The translations under genes and the position numbers were made by a program. Under the pieces are notes generated by a model that saw only the letters and a list, made by a program, of their open reading frames with translations, was not told where the DNA came from and made no database searches. A stretch of 64,000 nt of DNA. Source: Scatophagus argus (taxonomy: Eukaryota; Chordata; Actinopteri; Scatophagidae). This document shows positions 34,601-60,049 of the stretch, piece by piece; position 1 is the first letter of the stretch, and each line of letters opens with the position of its first letter. The DNA is taken from assembly GCF_020382885.2 (NCBI RefSeq), contig NC_058506.1:13804318-13868317 (forward strand), in the 5' to 3' direction.

Positions 34601-35237
34601 ACAGGAAAAAAAAAAACAGTCTTTATTCGTTCTGACGCATTCCATACAAAAATTAAATTTTCCTGATTGGCTTGGCAAAGCGCTCTTTTGGCAACTGCTT
34701 GCAAAAATCAACCATCCATAAAGGAGGAAAAGGTGGTTGTGGAAACGTCTCACTGTGCCCCTCAGTCCAAACCATTCATGGATCAAACTAAAAACCCATC
34801 ACAAAAATAAAGATAGCAGGACAGCTTCTCTTTGTAGGTCCATATCCTATATGTAACTGCTGTCAGATATTTCAAGTGTTTTTTGTCATTGTACTGCCTT
34901 TCTGCATGACACATACAGTGTTATTCTGACTATACAAAATACTATGCAGCCAGAAGAGTTGGCTGGAGGTGAGGAGGCGAAACATTTGGGATGAGATGGG
35001 TAGACAGGAGGACAACAGGAGGGAAGGAGCTGTGATGAACCATGATACCAAAGTGATAAACTGCAGCTACAATGCCAGGGGGTGAAGAGAACGTATGAAT
35101 GCAGTGGGCTCCGACTATTGGACAGCTGGATGAAAGGGGTGATGGGAATTGGGAGAGGCAGGAGGTTATCCAGATGAAGAAGCAGTACAAAGGATGGAGT
35201 TGGGTGAGGGGGGTGTAGCGACGCCCCCCAGCGTGTC
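34600..35237 (-). other. supt6h 3' UTR
   Basis: Follows the stop at 35238-35240 on the minus strand. The polyadenylation hexamer is at 34621-34626, preceded by no other clear signal. The open frame at 34942-35379 overlaps the last exon out of frame and is not a gene. Confidence 0.6.
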
Positions 35238-47138
<11,901 letters not shown>

Positions 47139-48502
47139 GACTGCTGTTCCTGAAAAGAAAAGTAAGATGCTGTTATTGATCTTTCTTTGCATCACCAATG
47201 CATTACTTCTGCCTCTCAGGATAGTCACAAATATAAAAGCCAAACCTGCACAATAACATTATTTAACATTCTACTAAAATTTAAATTTCACCCCATAACA
47301 GGGGTTATCTGTTATCTCCTCTTTAAGTAACTTTAGGATTGAAAAATAACCTTATTTCACACTGTCTGATAATATTTCATATTTGTATGTCCTTCATTTG
47401 CTTGTCATAACAATTACACAATGACATGGAGCCAAATATCAAAATTGAATACAAAAGTTCTTTTTAATCGCTGCACCATTCCATACCATACCATATGGAA
47501 ATATTCTAGATAATTTGTGCTTAATTTTATGCACTATTACCCAAAACTCAGACTAAGGTATGAGATATTTTTTGTCAACTTTAGGATCTGTTCTGGCTGC
47601 AAAGCATGAGTTTTTAATCCACCTGTCTGTACCAGAAAGTAGTGGTAAAACTGTAGTCAGCAGTATTTACTTGTGACACATTTTTTAAACTATATGATAA
47701 ATGACCTTTAGAGGTTCACGTGTGAAAGAGTCGGGAATTACATCTATAAACAATGCCTCTTTCTTCTTAATTGGTGTATACTGGGTTACTGACAAACATA
47801 GTCAAACCAATTAAATAATGATTAATAACACCATACGTTCATATATGTATGTGACCCGGTCGCTTTCACGTTATAAACCACAGTGTCCTAATATAAGAAA
47901 TGTACTACAAAACTAGATCAAGCCGGTGAGCTTAACACGACTAAAAAACTACACCGAACCTTTAAGCTGTCGCAATGCGCACACATCGAAAGAGAGAACA
48001 AGTCTCGTTGCTTGCTTCAAATCTAACTGTAGCTAAAGTTATCAAGATTATATCTTCCATATAACCAATGAGCGGTGTTGGACAAATATTAACGTTATAA
48101 TGTGATTTCTAGTCAATAACGTTAGCTAACATTATTTTTCCAGTGTGCTAGCAACCACCAACACGGCTAACATAGCGATGCTAGTTAGCTAGCAAGGTTT
48201 TTTTTAATTTGATTTTCACAGTGTTCATTTTAACTATACTGGACACAACAGGCCAATATCCTACAATAAGAGACCTACCAAACCCAATCTATTTTTGTAA
48301 AATATACCTATACTTCTGATCCAACTTCGCAGTATAACGGTAATTAAAGCTGGTTGACTGTTAATGCTTTAGCATATCACGTTAGCCTAGCATTAGCTGC
48401 AACGACAACAACACTCAATTACATTACCCTTAGCTAGCGAAGGGTTTGTAGTTAAGCAGCATAATCGAAAGATCTCAATTACCACGATGAAATTGGACTT
48501 AC

Positions 48503-48960
48503 ACGTCTTACTGCGGTGCTATATTCCGTTAATAATTACAATAATAACGGGATTGGGTTGTGTTTTGTGTTTCGAGGAGTTTGTACTTGTAAAAATGGCC
48601 GAGAACGAGTGGCGTGAGGACAATTCCGGGGTGCATTGAGGGAACTTCCATCCTTTTCATTATCAAAGTGACGCCCCCTACTGGTTTAACTGGATTCTAC
48701 ATTAAATGATACAACTAAATACGACCACACAACATAACTACTGTTGATTTAGTCGTGATCCTTTCATATTAACACAAAAAAACAAAAATACATAACAGCA
48801 ACGCCAAATTAACGCAGAATAAATCAAAAAAGTAGGCAGGATCTGAACAGTTACCATTCCGAGTCGCTAGAGGCGCTGTTTCCAAGGCTCCATATTGGAA
48901 TACAGTATCACTTTAATGACGTAGCGAAAAATAATACAAATCTCAAAGAGGTACCAGCAG
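48503..48960. promoter_or_regulatory. Divergent promoter region of supt6h and sdf2
   Basis: The likely supt6h non-coding first exon (about 48503-48610, minus strand, donor GTAAGTCC near 48495-48502) and the sdf2 ATG at 48976 lie back to back within about 370 bp. No TATA box is evident for either, in keeping with housekeeping promoters. Confidence 0.5.
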
Positions 48961-48975
48961 CTGCTTGGGTTTGGA

Positions 48976-51184
48976 ATGGATAACTTAAACTGTGCCGTTA
49001 TTCCAAACCCTCTTCTTGTGATTTTATTGTTGTTGTCCTGTATATTTGGGTTGTCACCTGGTACGGAACTCAGCTTTGTGACATGCGGATCAGTCATTAA
49101 ATTGTTGAATATCAAGCACAATGTGAGACTACACTCGCACGACGTACGCTACGGTTCTGGTGAGTTTCCCCTGATTTAACGATTATTAAGTATTAATACT
49201 TGCATTGTGTTTTTCACTAACATTTTTTAACTTCATCTTACACCACACAAATCTGTAGCTGAAATTGTATTGTTGGGTGAAAGTTGGAAATCACAGTTTT
49301 CTATGTACAAAGGATAACAGTGTGACGTTTAATTCATGTTGCTTTCATTATGTGCAACGTCAGGTTACAATCAAACAGTGCCACGCGTAAAGGATTGGGG
49401 TCTTACTTGATATTTACGAAGCAAATATTTACTCGAGTGGTGAAAAATACACGAAAAACATTAACCCTTGAAGTTTCCAATTGGTGAACAGCTCATGCTA
49501 AGTTTATGTTTAATCAGCGCAGACAACTAATTTGTCTCACTCAAATTCACAAAGAAACCGAAGTACTATACTACTACACACATATACTATACAACATTAG
49601 CTCTACTCTAGTAGGAAGGAGTTCTTTACAAAGATGAGATAGCCAGGGGCTGTGTTGTTATAAATATGTTGTATATTTATAACAAATGTATTGTAATAAA
49701 TATTTAAATACTGAGTTGTAGTTGCATTGGTTTGACCATATTAATTTAATTCTGTGAGTGTGTGTACAGAGATTCATACCATGAACAAACTGAGAACTCT
49801 GTTTAAGAGAATTGGCTGAATTTTTAGTCAAAATCCTCGTTTGTTTGTCAACTCTCTCCCATGGATGTTCATCGTTCATCCTGCAACGCTCTTTTGCTCA
49901 ATCCGTGTGTGTGTGAGACAGGTAGTGGGCAGCAGTCTGTAACAGGGGTGACTGCGGTGGAAGACAGTAATAGCTACTGGAGTGTTCGTGGGACTAGTGA
50001 CACCTTGTGCCATCGAGGTACCCCAGTCAGGTGCGGGCAGACAATCCGCCTCACCCATGTCAACACAGGCCGTAACCTTCACAGCCACTACTTCGCCTCC
50101 CCACTGTCCTCCAACCAGGTGAGTGGCGTGAGCAATACACGGGCAAAGATAGGAGGTTAGGTTTTAGGTGGAGGATTATACACACAGTTCCCTGCAGAGG
50201 TCGGAAAGGGATGTTAATGCCTAATAAGTGGTTCTGACATTTTTGATAGTTCATGTTTATTTTACCAAGTTAAAGCGACCACATGAAACTGGTTTACATA
50301 CAACATTTACATAATATATAATCAGTGGCACCTAGACCATCATTTTGAGGTAGATCTGAGTTGACAGCAGCTTTTACACTTCAGGAATCTAACTCTGTGG
50401 AAAAATAGCCTCTGGTCAGCAAAAATCTCCCCAATTTTGAGGAAGTGTGAAAACACTGTCTATCCAAAGTGTTGTAGGCTTGGAAGATGTGTACTGTGGC
50501 GTGATAGAAAGTGTCAGACATTTTGTTATACCATTAATACCAAGGCTGCTTTTCCTTTATCATCCCTGGGTGTATTAGACGATTGTAGACAGTGTGTAGT
50601 GGAAATCAATGAACAGGTCTGTTTTATGGCAATTTTTGATTTACAAGATTGTTGCATTTGCCTAATCCACCCAACTCCACTAAGGAATGGACAGTAACAA
50701 GCTGACATTTCAGTCTGATATCAGGCAGTTGTTGCATCAATGTGACACAGTTCCTTGACAAAAATAGACATTCCTGTTGTTTGTATTTGTACAGCATTTA
50801 AATTTAAGCTTTCACAAAAGAAAAGTAACTCGTCCTCTCCGCCGCCCCTCGTCTTCTCATCTCATCTTTGTCGCTTTTCCCCAGGAGGTGAGTGCGTTTG
50901 GCGACGAAGGGGAAGGGGACCATCTGGATGAATGGACAGTTCAGTGTGGGGGATCTGTATGGAAGCGTGAGGAGGCCGTTCGTTTCCGTCACAAGGCCAC
51001 TGACGCACTGCTGTCAGTGACAGGGGAGCAGTACGGACGGCCGATTCACGGTCAGACGGAAGTTCACGCCATGTCGAGCCCCAGCCAGCACAGCCTGTGG
51101 AAGGCCATGGAGGGCATCTTCATGAAGCCCAGTGAGAGACCGGCGGGAAGCCAAGACCACAGTCACCTACACACAGAGTTCTGA
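48976..51184 (+). CDS. sdf2: Stromal cell-derived factor 2 (SDF2), complete, 3 exons
   Basis: Exons 48976-49159, 49922-50118 and 50885-51184 sum to 681 nt, 226 aa. Residues about 1-32 form a signal peptide (PNPLLVILLLLSCIFGLSPG). Three MIR-type beta-trefoil repeats follow (VTCGSVIKLLNIKHNVRLHS, SYWSVRGTSDTLCHRG, RLTHVNTGRNLHSHYF, DALLSVTGEQYGRPIHGQTE). SDF2 is an ER-lumen partner of DNAJB11 and BiP in protein folding. The C-terminus is HTEF, a divergent form of the KDEL-type retrieval signal (human SDF2 ends HAEL). Adjacency to supt6h supports sdf2 rather than sdf2l1. AATAAA signals are near 51727 and 51942. Confidence 0.96.
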
Positions 51185-53250
51185 CCTTGACATTTCTTTT
51201 CTGCTTCTGTCATTTCCTGTTTTTCTCTGTCTACCACTGTATTCTCACCTCTGTCCCTAAATACATCTGTACCAGCAGCCTCAACCCACAACCGCCCCTT
51301 CTCTTGTCTCATTTTTCTCTCGCATTACCTTTTCCATCATCTTGCAAGGAGACAGTGCCAAAGTCTGTCATGAATCAGGGTACAATGACTTCATCTTATC
51401 ACATTCGTTGTGTTGTAGAAAACACTACTTGGATCCTCAAAGATCCAGCAGCTATGCTCAGACAGATAACAATGTTCGAATACCATTCTAGTTTGCCTTA
51501 ACAGGTGCGAGAACACAGAAAAGTATTGAAAATGCTGTTTTACAGAATGAAGACTAATCTTTATTACTGTTTGTGACACTTTACATCCAATTAGAGGTGT
51601 TCCTCTTAGCTGTTATTTATTGTTAAAATAACTGCCGTGAACAGTCATGCTACAAAGCAGAAGCCACTGCAGGTCTTGCAGATCAGTACATTAAAGTCAT
51701 CAAGTGAGTGTTTTGTTGGACTGAAAAAAATAAACATTGTTACACACGTGCCTTTATCCTTTTTAAGAAGCAGTGGGTGTTTACATTGTGGAGCCTTTCA
51801 AACTTTTGGAAACATTAAGAATTTTATTGTGTTTTTATGGTATTTGTAAGCCATATTCTCCTTAAACAATGGATAAGCAGTGTTACTATGGAAAATTACC
51901 TTTGCCTCCTTGTTTTTATCCCACACTAATTGTCACGAGAGAATAAACAGCTTTGTGTTTTTTATGTACATCATTGAACTGGATGCTGTTTATTATCATC
52001 TTTTGAATAGTTTCCACGTGCTGGGAGAAAGTACAGTGTTTTACATTCATGCTGTCTGTGCATGCATGTGTGTTCGATCAACTCTGTTCCAGAGGTTCAT
52101 ATGAGCTACAAACATGCAACGAATACCTCATATTAAAGCATTTTTTATGCATAGAAGTATGAGTGTGGCTTACTTCTTGGATTGTGTCCTTTTTCCTTTG
52201 CTTACCATGACAGTTAAGATGATCTCTTCATATGTGTTCACTTCGAATTTAATCAATGATATCATCGGTATCTCTCCTGATGCCGCATTCACAGTTCACC
52301 TCTTTCTTTTTGCATGTGTCCCTTTACTCAATCATTCATACAGTAGTTGAGCAAGTTTGAATGACCTTCTAGTGGCCTACCTGTTAATTTCATTCACAAA
52401 TGAAAGGATGTGCAGGTAATAAGCTGTTAATGTCCGCCTGGACCATTACACTAATGTCTTGTTTGTCCACATAATAATTGTTTTGGTTCATTATTGGGTG
52501 TCTAATGGGGTTCAGATGCATCTGCTATGCGGCTAATCTCACATTTGACTTATGCTCCCTAATTATCATGATTTAGAGTGAGCGTCGGTGCCAGCACTGC
52601 TCCACAGGAAACTGCTCTCTGCCACAAGTTGACAAACATGTAAATTCCACCCTCGTCAATTAGCTACATTGACTTTTTGAGATGCAGATCTCAATAGTGG
52701 AAGCTTAACCTTTTTTTCTGTCACACCTGCCAATGTTAGTCTGCTCCAAGCATTTGGGTTTGTAGTGCTACATTACCTGTATGTATTGCATGAAGGTGAT
52801 GTAAGAGCAGTGAGCTCTCTGCACATGAAGAGGCTGCTCTTGTGACTCACAGCTCCTTTATGGGCTGTCTGCTACCTGCATGGGGAAACAGCAGTGATTG
52901 GCGCTGGGTGAAAACCATGCTGTGTCGGCATCCTATTTTTGGGGTTGATATTTAAAGTGATCACTGCAATGATCAAAACGTAAGTGACATAAGTAAAACA
53001 ACAAGCCTGCTTTCTACCGAGTTTTACAATTACTAACAGTGAAAATATTTCTGCTCAACATCTTATTGTGAGCCAGAAATTGTGGCAAAGTGAGGCAGTC
53101 TAATTTAGGTGCGTCTTCTATTAACATTTTATCTTTTCATGTTACTGGGCAGAATTGTTTTGTCATTAAAATTTTGTACACGTTGTTGGTCTTGAGCCAA
53201 GGTACAAACATCTCTCTCACAAGTAAACACAGATGCTTTATATTTCTATT
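51185..53250. other. sdf2 3' UTR and spacer to caln1
   Basis: AATAAA near 51727 and 51942 suggest alternative sdf2 3' ends. The rest to about 53250 shows AT-rich non-coding sequence with no supported gene. Confidence 0.5.
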
Positions 53251-56200
53251 AAAAAAGGTTTTATTGCATAAACATATATGGATATATTTTTTTCAGATTA
53301 AACAGATTAAACTTGTTATTTGCATTTTTAAATATCCACTCAGTTGGTGACTATTGCTGTTTTCTTTCTCCTTTTCTAAGCAGCATGCCAAGGTTTGTAT
53401 TACATATCTGTATTTAGTTTTTTTGTTTGTTTGTTTTTTTTATCTCTATACAATCTACAAGGTAAAAACATGTTTTGGTAAAAACAAATCTCAAAAGCAA
53501 CTTTCAAAAACATGAAAATCATGAACCGACTCCATCTAGTTACAGATGTACAGTATAGTAATGTAAACTTCAAAAGTGTTGATAAAAGGTCTTTAAAATG
53601 AGTTTCCCTCACATAGCCATGCAAGGATGTCTGAATGGCACATTTATCAGTGAACTGTTAAGATAAAGTGGTCTATGCTGGTTTCAAAAGGACCATGACG
53701 CTGATCGACAAAGGTGAAAACATGGTCCACTGGTCAGATGTCAGTGTGCTGAGAATATCGAAGACATAGAAGTCACTTACAAGGATAAGTGTAGCATACA
53801 TTATACAGCAGTTATTACAGGACGATGAGGCAGTGAGTGACTAAAACACACAATATACTGTATTCTCTGTTAATTTTAACCTTCCACAGTGAGGCCTACA
53901 CTCTACCCAAGATAATGAGAAACAGAGATGATGATGATGATGGTGGTGGTGTGACCTTGTATTTGCATATTTATGAAAATGCCCTCTCCTGCACTCTGAT
54001 TTGATTAATAGCTGGTAGAAACTAGAAAAATGGCTATTACAGTAGAAACTGGAAAGTCAAATATGTGACAGTAATACATACATACCTACATTTAAACCAA
54101 GGCTGTGCCACGACAAAAAAAGATTAAATGGATTTCCCTGTCTTTTAAAGACATGAAAATCTAAACAACGACATGCATACTGATTTACAGTATAATACAT
54201 TTTTGCTGTGATACTTGATCTTACAAAGCTATTTTTTTCATTTTAAAAGAAAGCCCTCTCCTCTTTATATTTGTCCAACTCATATAAACTCACATGGTTG
54301 CACATTGGTTTGATTTAAATGTCTAGTTTCGTTTTCATCTACTCCAGCAAAGACAAAAAACATTCGCTCCCAAGGTATTAATGGGAACGAGCCAGCCTCC
54401 AAGTCAGTAATGTCCAAGGGGAGCACCGTGCAATTTAGGAATCCACATATAGCATGTTGCCGTTATAAAGCTGGGCGAATTGGTTAAATTAATGGCCTCC
54501 ATATTAATGCAGGTAGTTTTTACTACATTTTTTAACATCACAAAATAATCACATATAAAACAATACAATTTGAATTTGTGTTCTCTCTAATGAACTGTGT
54601 TTGATAGACTCAAAATGTGTCTAAGGTAATGAATCTTAGATAATTTTAGTTTTGACTGATGTTTTGTTTGGAATCCTCAGTTTAGACAACAGAATTTTGG
54701 AAAACAGTAAAAGAATATGAATATGTAATTACTATACCGTCCCACAACAGCAGATAAACAATGACTTCTCTTTATCGTCCAGCCCTACACCCACATAAAA
54801 AAACCCTCGAGTTTAATCTGTGGTGTCGTTGGGATGTTCAACCTCGGGTGGCTCCATTATAAAAGAAGAGGAGCATGATTGTAAACTCCTACAAGGTCCT
54901 TTTCGAACTTCTTCAGCCCGGCTAGCTTTATAAAACTGTAGTGCTGTCAGATCTGAACCATAAAACACAGCTATGACCCCAGAAACTACCTCAGATACAA
55001 CAGCATTCACCTTCAGCCTCTTGTCCAATCCTGAGATGTACACTGGTGCGACAACACAGTTTGGGTTGTATGAAAAACAAACCCCAATACAGACCAAACT
55101 GCCCTTGTGACACTGACACATCAAAGCTCAAATTCAGCTGTGTCGTTCTTCACTTCTGAACACCTTTTAAACATGGCTGTTTGAGTTTTTAGCTGCAGTT
55201 CCAAGTTTAACCACTAGAATGCAACCTTATCCACGTAACCAACTGCAGCAACAGAATATCACAGCTCTACTGTATATCCCTGATTTATCTCACTAGTTTC
55301 TACTCTTCATACATTCTGCTGTTGAGAAGAATAATACATTACACGAGCTAAGTAGTACTATATATACAGTGAAATCCATGGGGAATCAGAGTTGACTGGA
55401 GTAACATTTGGTATGGCAGTGTGTACTCTATACTGTTTATATTTGCCACAGATGGGCAACATCACAAGTGGATAACTATAACTGAGCCCCGTCCTGTTGT
55501 CAACCAAGACCATAGCCACACTGTCATTTAATTTCATGTTTTTTTAACCTTCATACATTATACACCGGTCAGACCGCCTGACCTTGCAGACAGCACTGGC
55601 TTTTACGCACTCACACATCAGTCAGTCAACGAATCAACCAATCAGCATGAGGACCAAAGAGCTGCGACACCGATGGCTCTTAAATGGTCCCTCACAGATT
55701 TTGACTTGTGCTCCTCATAGATGCACATAAAAACTTCATGTGCCCCAGTATTAATGGACTGAGCTCAGGATGTCACAAAAAGTGTGATGTTTATACATGA
55801 CTGTATGAGACATGAGGGGCTTAGGATGCATTTAAATTCTGTGCCCACATTCACTCAGTTCACATTCGGTGCCATTTCTCTAGGGTAAATATGCAGTTGT
55901 CCATAATAACTGTTGTTTGTTTTCTTGAAATCAGGAATGGCTCAAAGCACCTGCGAAACATTTTCCGTAATTAGAAAATCAAGTTTAAAGGGCGGTCTCT
56001 GTCTTGAAAACAGCAAAAGAAAACTCACTGTTTATTCTCATGTTTTATATAAAAACATAATTCTTTTCCAGTTGCTTATATGTCCAGTGACTCTACATGG
56101 CGACATCTTCAATGCAAAACAAATACATCGCTCTTCATCTCACTCACGTTGTCTGCTCCTACAAGGTAAGTTCAAATTAAACTTGAAAAAAATAAATAAA

Positions 56201-56324
56201 TAATAACTCAACTGATTGTTTAGAGAAGTGCTTGGGTTGTGGCTGGTCCAGCTTTGGCTGCAAAGACAAGAAGATGTGAGGTCATGGCTGTTCTGTCCAC
56301 TCCCCATGCTCACAGTGCAATTGG
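53250..56324 (-). other. Probable long caln1 3' UTR
   Basis: About 3 kb downstream of the caln1 stop on the minus strand with no other gene signal. TTTATT at about 53259 (AATAAA on the minus strand) is one possible distal end. The 103-codon open frame at 54813-55124 has no recognisable domain. Extent is uncertain. Confidence 0.35.
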
Positions 56325-59300
56325 TTACTCCATGCCGTTCCGCAGCATCTGATTGGCTGCAATAAGCATGACACTGATGATGAAAGCCATAGCGAAGGCG
56401 CAGATCAGGCTTTTCCTGACACACGTCTGCCGATTCTTCTTCTTAGGATGGACTGAGGGAGCGAAAGAGAAGAGAAAGCAAGTAAGAGATGCGTAAATAT
56501 ATTTTTGTAATGTGAGAGTTTATACATTTAATTCTTTAATCCTGCTTCGTGCCTCTCATGTCAAAGTGATTAATGGAAAAAAAGGTGATATCTTGCTTGC
56601 TTAATTTACACAAAAACACTTCCCAGAGTTGGCAAGCATCAAGTCACTGCATGAGACAAAGAAATAGCCCAACACATGACCACTGTAAAACCATAAATCG
56701 TAGTTTTTACCCTGCGGTTTTTGCAAATATTAAACAAACAGAATATAAGACATTAATTGGTGAGCTTTAAAGGTGCTGATATTCAGAATCCAGACCTGCT
56801 CCTTTCCCATTTCTGGTCTTTATGCAAAGCGAAGCTACACCTGACACCCACCTACACTCACCTCACACCTGCTTCTAGCACTAGCTTCATATTTAGCACA
56901 CAGATATCAGCAGTGGTATTAATCTTCTCATCTAACTATTAGCAAGAAAACAAACAGTATTCCCCAAAATGTTGAACTAACTATATCTCGAATTAGGCTA
57001 ATCAAATAAATACATTTTGTCCAAACAATACAACTCTAGCAGTACATAAATTCTTCATGTATAGCCAATGCATTTTCTCACAGTGCACCTCCATTCTTTG
57101 ACTCAAAATAAATATGAATGAAATAGCAGCTAACATTTCTAGCTGTCATTCTCTGCGGCTTGTGTCTGTGACCCAGATCATCAGTGGAAGTGTCTCTGAT
57201 GTAAAAAAAAAAACAATGAATACATGAGAGGCACAAACTGGTTCTAATATTCTGTATGCTGCAGCAGAAGCAAAGACTAGAGGCGAGGAGTGGAACATTT
57301 GTTCTGCTACCTATCTGCATGAGCTGAAAGCCCCCACCCCACCCCAAAAAGACATGATCTCTGGAGACTGAAAGAGGAAGAAGAGTAGAGACAGATGTGT
57401 CCTCCAACAGGCCTTGCAGCGAGCACAACAACCAAAAGTTTCCTCTTTGTCAGCTCCCTTGTCTCAGTTTGTAAGAATCACAAGCTGCATCAATAAATCA
57501 AGTCAGAGTTCTGAGTTGTGGATCTAAGAGGGACTGTAAAAGGCACTGAAGTCCCACTGGACAGGAAGCAGGCATGAAAGGGGGAAGTTGACAATGTGGG
57601 AAGAGGGTTAAATGTGGGGATCCATACAGTCGTTCTTTACAAGAGAGGCTCTATACCACTTCATCTTTATCCCTCCCCTGCCTACATCTCCTCTTTCAGT
57701 GTCTTTCTACTGCTCTTATTCCTCTCCCTAACGCCATGTCACGCCGTTCCCTCAACACCATAAACTTTGGGAAAGAGAGTGCCAAGCCAGCAGTTCCCTG
57801 ATCCCTTCTTTAGCCTCTTATCTCCTCCTTCTCTGTCCCTTTGCTGCTAAGTTTCAACATTTCCTCCTGGCTGTCTCTTTTTAGGACTCTGTGAGACTGT
57901 GGGCCAGTACCCAATGGATTTGTTAAGACTTTCCTAGTGTTCTAGCATGTTTGATCCATCTTTACCTTTGTCCTAGTGTGACTTGTGGATGTAACACAAG
58001 TTTTTGTCTCTCTTTTCTCCTTAAAGCAACATAACTTATGTCTTAAGAAAAACATCTTCTGTTTTTCACTTGGGTACCCAAATATCATCAACCCATTTCT
58101 TATAACTGGCTTTGAACCTCAAATAAATGTATGATTAGATTTAGATTAATACTTTCTTTTTTCATGTAGATATTGCATCATTCTTGATGTTTCTCTCCGG
58201 ATCCTCACCTTGCAAGTGAAACCTGCATAGTAGATATTTATTGCATTACAGCAGGAGAATTAAAATTAGGATTTCACATTGATTTTTGCCAAGTGAGACT
58301 TAGAAAATCAATACATCTGTGTTAAAACATGTTAGAAGTTTTTTTTATAATCTTCACCCCTTCACGTTGTCTTTAACAAGACTTTAGAAGAAGTTTTCTC
58401 CTGCTGTTGTATCTCACTTGTCTTTCTTCTTCTCCTGCTTGATTTCCTCCTGCCTTTGCTGCATCTCTTATTCTAAACCGTCACTCCATTGTTCTGGTAA
58501 ATTAAGTTAGTGGTAATGACTTGTGGTCACAAGTGGGATTTTATAGCACAGTCCATTGTTTCATTCATGTCAAAAAGTGATGGAGAAGCAACAGATTTGT
58601 GTGAATTTGTCTAATTTAACCCCAAAGACACTGGCCTAGTTGGGAAAATAAGATTATTTGCATTTTATTTTTAGTTTGATGAGAGCTCAATAGCCTATCA
58701 CTCTTGTATCTGTGCACAGGTATGGAGTTAGGAGTCAATTAGCTTAACTGAAAAAAAACTGCAAACAGGGGCAAACAGCTACCTCTTGCTTTGCCCAAAG
58801 TTCAAACACATGCCTACCAATGGCTCTAAAGCTCACTTGTTAATATTCTAATTCTATTTTGTTTAATTCCATATACAAATAGAAAAGCAAAAACCAGCAA
58901 TGTGTGGTTTTACAGCAATCTATGTACTATATATTTTTAAAAGTTCTGTCATTATGAGGTCCTCAGGCATCACTGACAGCAGAGACTCCAGGAAGTCACC
59001 ACATCCGGCTAGTAGACACCAAGAACTGCCAGCATGTAACTTAACTTAAAATCACCACTTGCAGTAATTGTATCTTAGTTTGTGTACAGATTAAACAAAC
59101 CAGAAATAACATGCTAGGGAGGATGTTTAAATTGTGTCACTCTACTCCACTCCAATATGGGGAGGGTATATTATAGGGAGGGCAATATAGGGAGGGATAT
59201 TATAAATATTATACCCTCCACTCTCTAGAGTGGAGAGTATAATATTTTGCTTTGCCCGACTGACACATCCATCCTGTGGATGCAATTTTTAGTTTAAGCA

Positions 59301-60049
59301 AAAGTTTGTGAGCTCCTGCTAGGATCGGTAAACTTGATATTTTTCACACCCATGGAAGTAATATGTGAGTTTAAGAGCTGGTACTAAATTAAATTAACAA
59401 CCTGTTCAGCAGCATCCTTCTCATCTAAGCTTGTTGCCGTTTCTTTTTATTATTTTATTTGTGGCTGTAGCTAAGCAGCTAGCTATGCATGATGTCCCTG
59501 TTCTCATCTTCCCAGCTGAGGGAGCATAACCAGACCTGTTTGAAATATATATTAGAGATGTAATTCAGAGGAATGGGAAAAGGCTTGTTTTGCACTGCTC
59601 CCATGCAAAGCTAAGCTCTGGTCCCATAGGCCAACTTAGTGCACAGATATGACAGTGTTATCAATGTTATCTAACCATTGGTAAAAAGGTAACTAGCTGT
59701 GTTTCACAAACTGTAAAAGGATTTCTTGAACAGTTTGACTAAGCATGTGGCATTTAGATTAACGTTACGAGAATGTTTGGGTCACAGTTACTTCGCTCAG
59801 TGTCAGATTACTGCTTGAAGTATTATACGAATTACAGCAGAAATGTATTTTATAAGTACAGGTATTTGGAACAGTAAATAGCAGCTTCCTCACCTCCCTC
59901 ATACTCAGGGCAGTTCCCTGAGGTTTCATTGAGGCTCTCCTCCTCAGTGATGATGATGTTCTCTATGTCCTTCATTGTCAGGTGGTCCCGGAAGGCGTGG
60001 AACAGCACCTGCTTCAGCTCATCCAGTGACAGCTGCTGCATGTCAAACT
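56325..60049 (-). CDS. caln1: Calneuron 1 (CALN1), last two coding exons only
   Basis: Partial. Exon 59894-60049 encodes FDMQQLSLDELKQVLFHAFR and DHLTMKDIENIIITEEESLN, then ETSGNCPEYEGG; exon 56325-56452 encodes VHPKKKNRQTCVRKSLICAF, AMAFIISVMLIAANQMLRNG and ME. Joining at GG|V keeps the frame. The hydrophobic end is the tail anchor of calneurons, EF-hand calcium sensors of the neuronal Golgi that inhibit PI4K-beta. The wording of both exons fits CALN1 better than its paralogue CABP7. The EF-hand exons are upstream, beyond 64000, so the gene must span more than 7.6 kb. Confidence 0.92.
56755..57010. repeat. Teleost dispersed repeat, caln1 intron, copy a
   Basis: Phrases such as TTCTGGTCTTTATGCAAAGC, TAGCTTCATATTTAGCACAC, CAGATATCAG and CTTCTCATCTAACTATTAGC follow the order of a common fish repeat (TCTTTATGCTAAGCTAAGCT..). 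Confidence 0.65.
58720..59045. repeat. Teleost dispersed repeat, copy b (5' portion)
   Basis: Carries CAAACAGCTACC, TGGCTCTAAAGCTCACTTGT, ATTCCATATACAAATAGAAA and TGTGTGGTTTTACAG, landmarks of the other portion of the family seen at 56755 and 61180. Confidence 0.6.
59161..59235. repeat. Nested short inverted repeats
   Basis: GGAGGGTATATTATA (59161-59175) is nearly complementary to ATATTATACCCTCC (59206-59219). Overlapping it, CTCCACTCT and AGAGTGGAG (59216-59235) form a 9-bp hairpin with a 2-nt spacer. Confidence 0.7.
59440..59715. repeat. Teleost dispersed repeat, copy c (degenerate)
   Basis: Fragments such as CATGCAAAGCTAAGCTCTGG and GCACAGATATGACAGTGTTA followed by TCAATGTTATCTAACCATTG resemble the TCTTTATGCTAAGCTAAGCT family. 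Confidence 0.5.

Larger units (their letters stand above)
56453..59893 (-). other. Last intron of caln1
   Basis: No exon seen. Carries fragments of one teleost dispersed repeat family (about 56755-57010, 58720-59045, 59440-59715) and a small inverted-repeat cluster at 59161-59235. Confidence 0.7.

Noticed and set aside
54813-55124. 103-codon minus-strand open frame
   Set aside because: No recognisable domain; lies in the probable caln1 3' UTR with no splice or start-context support.
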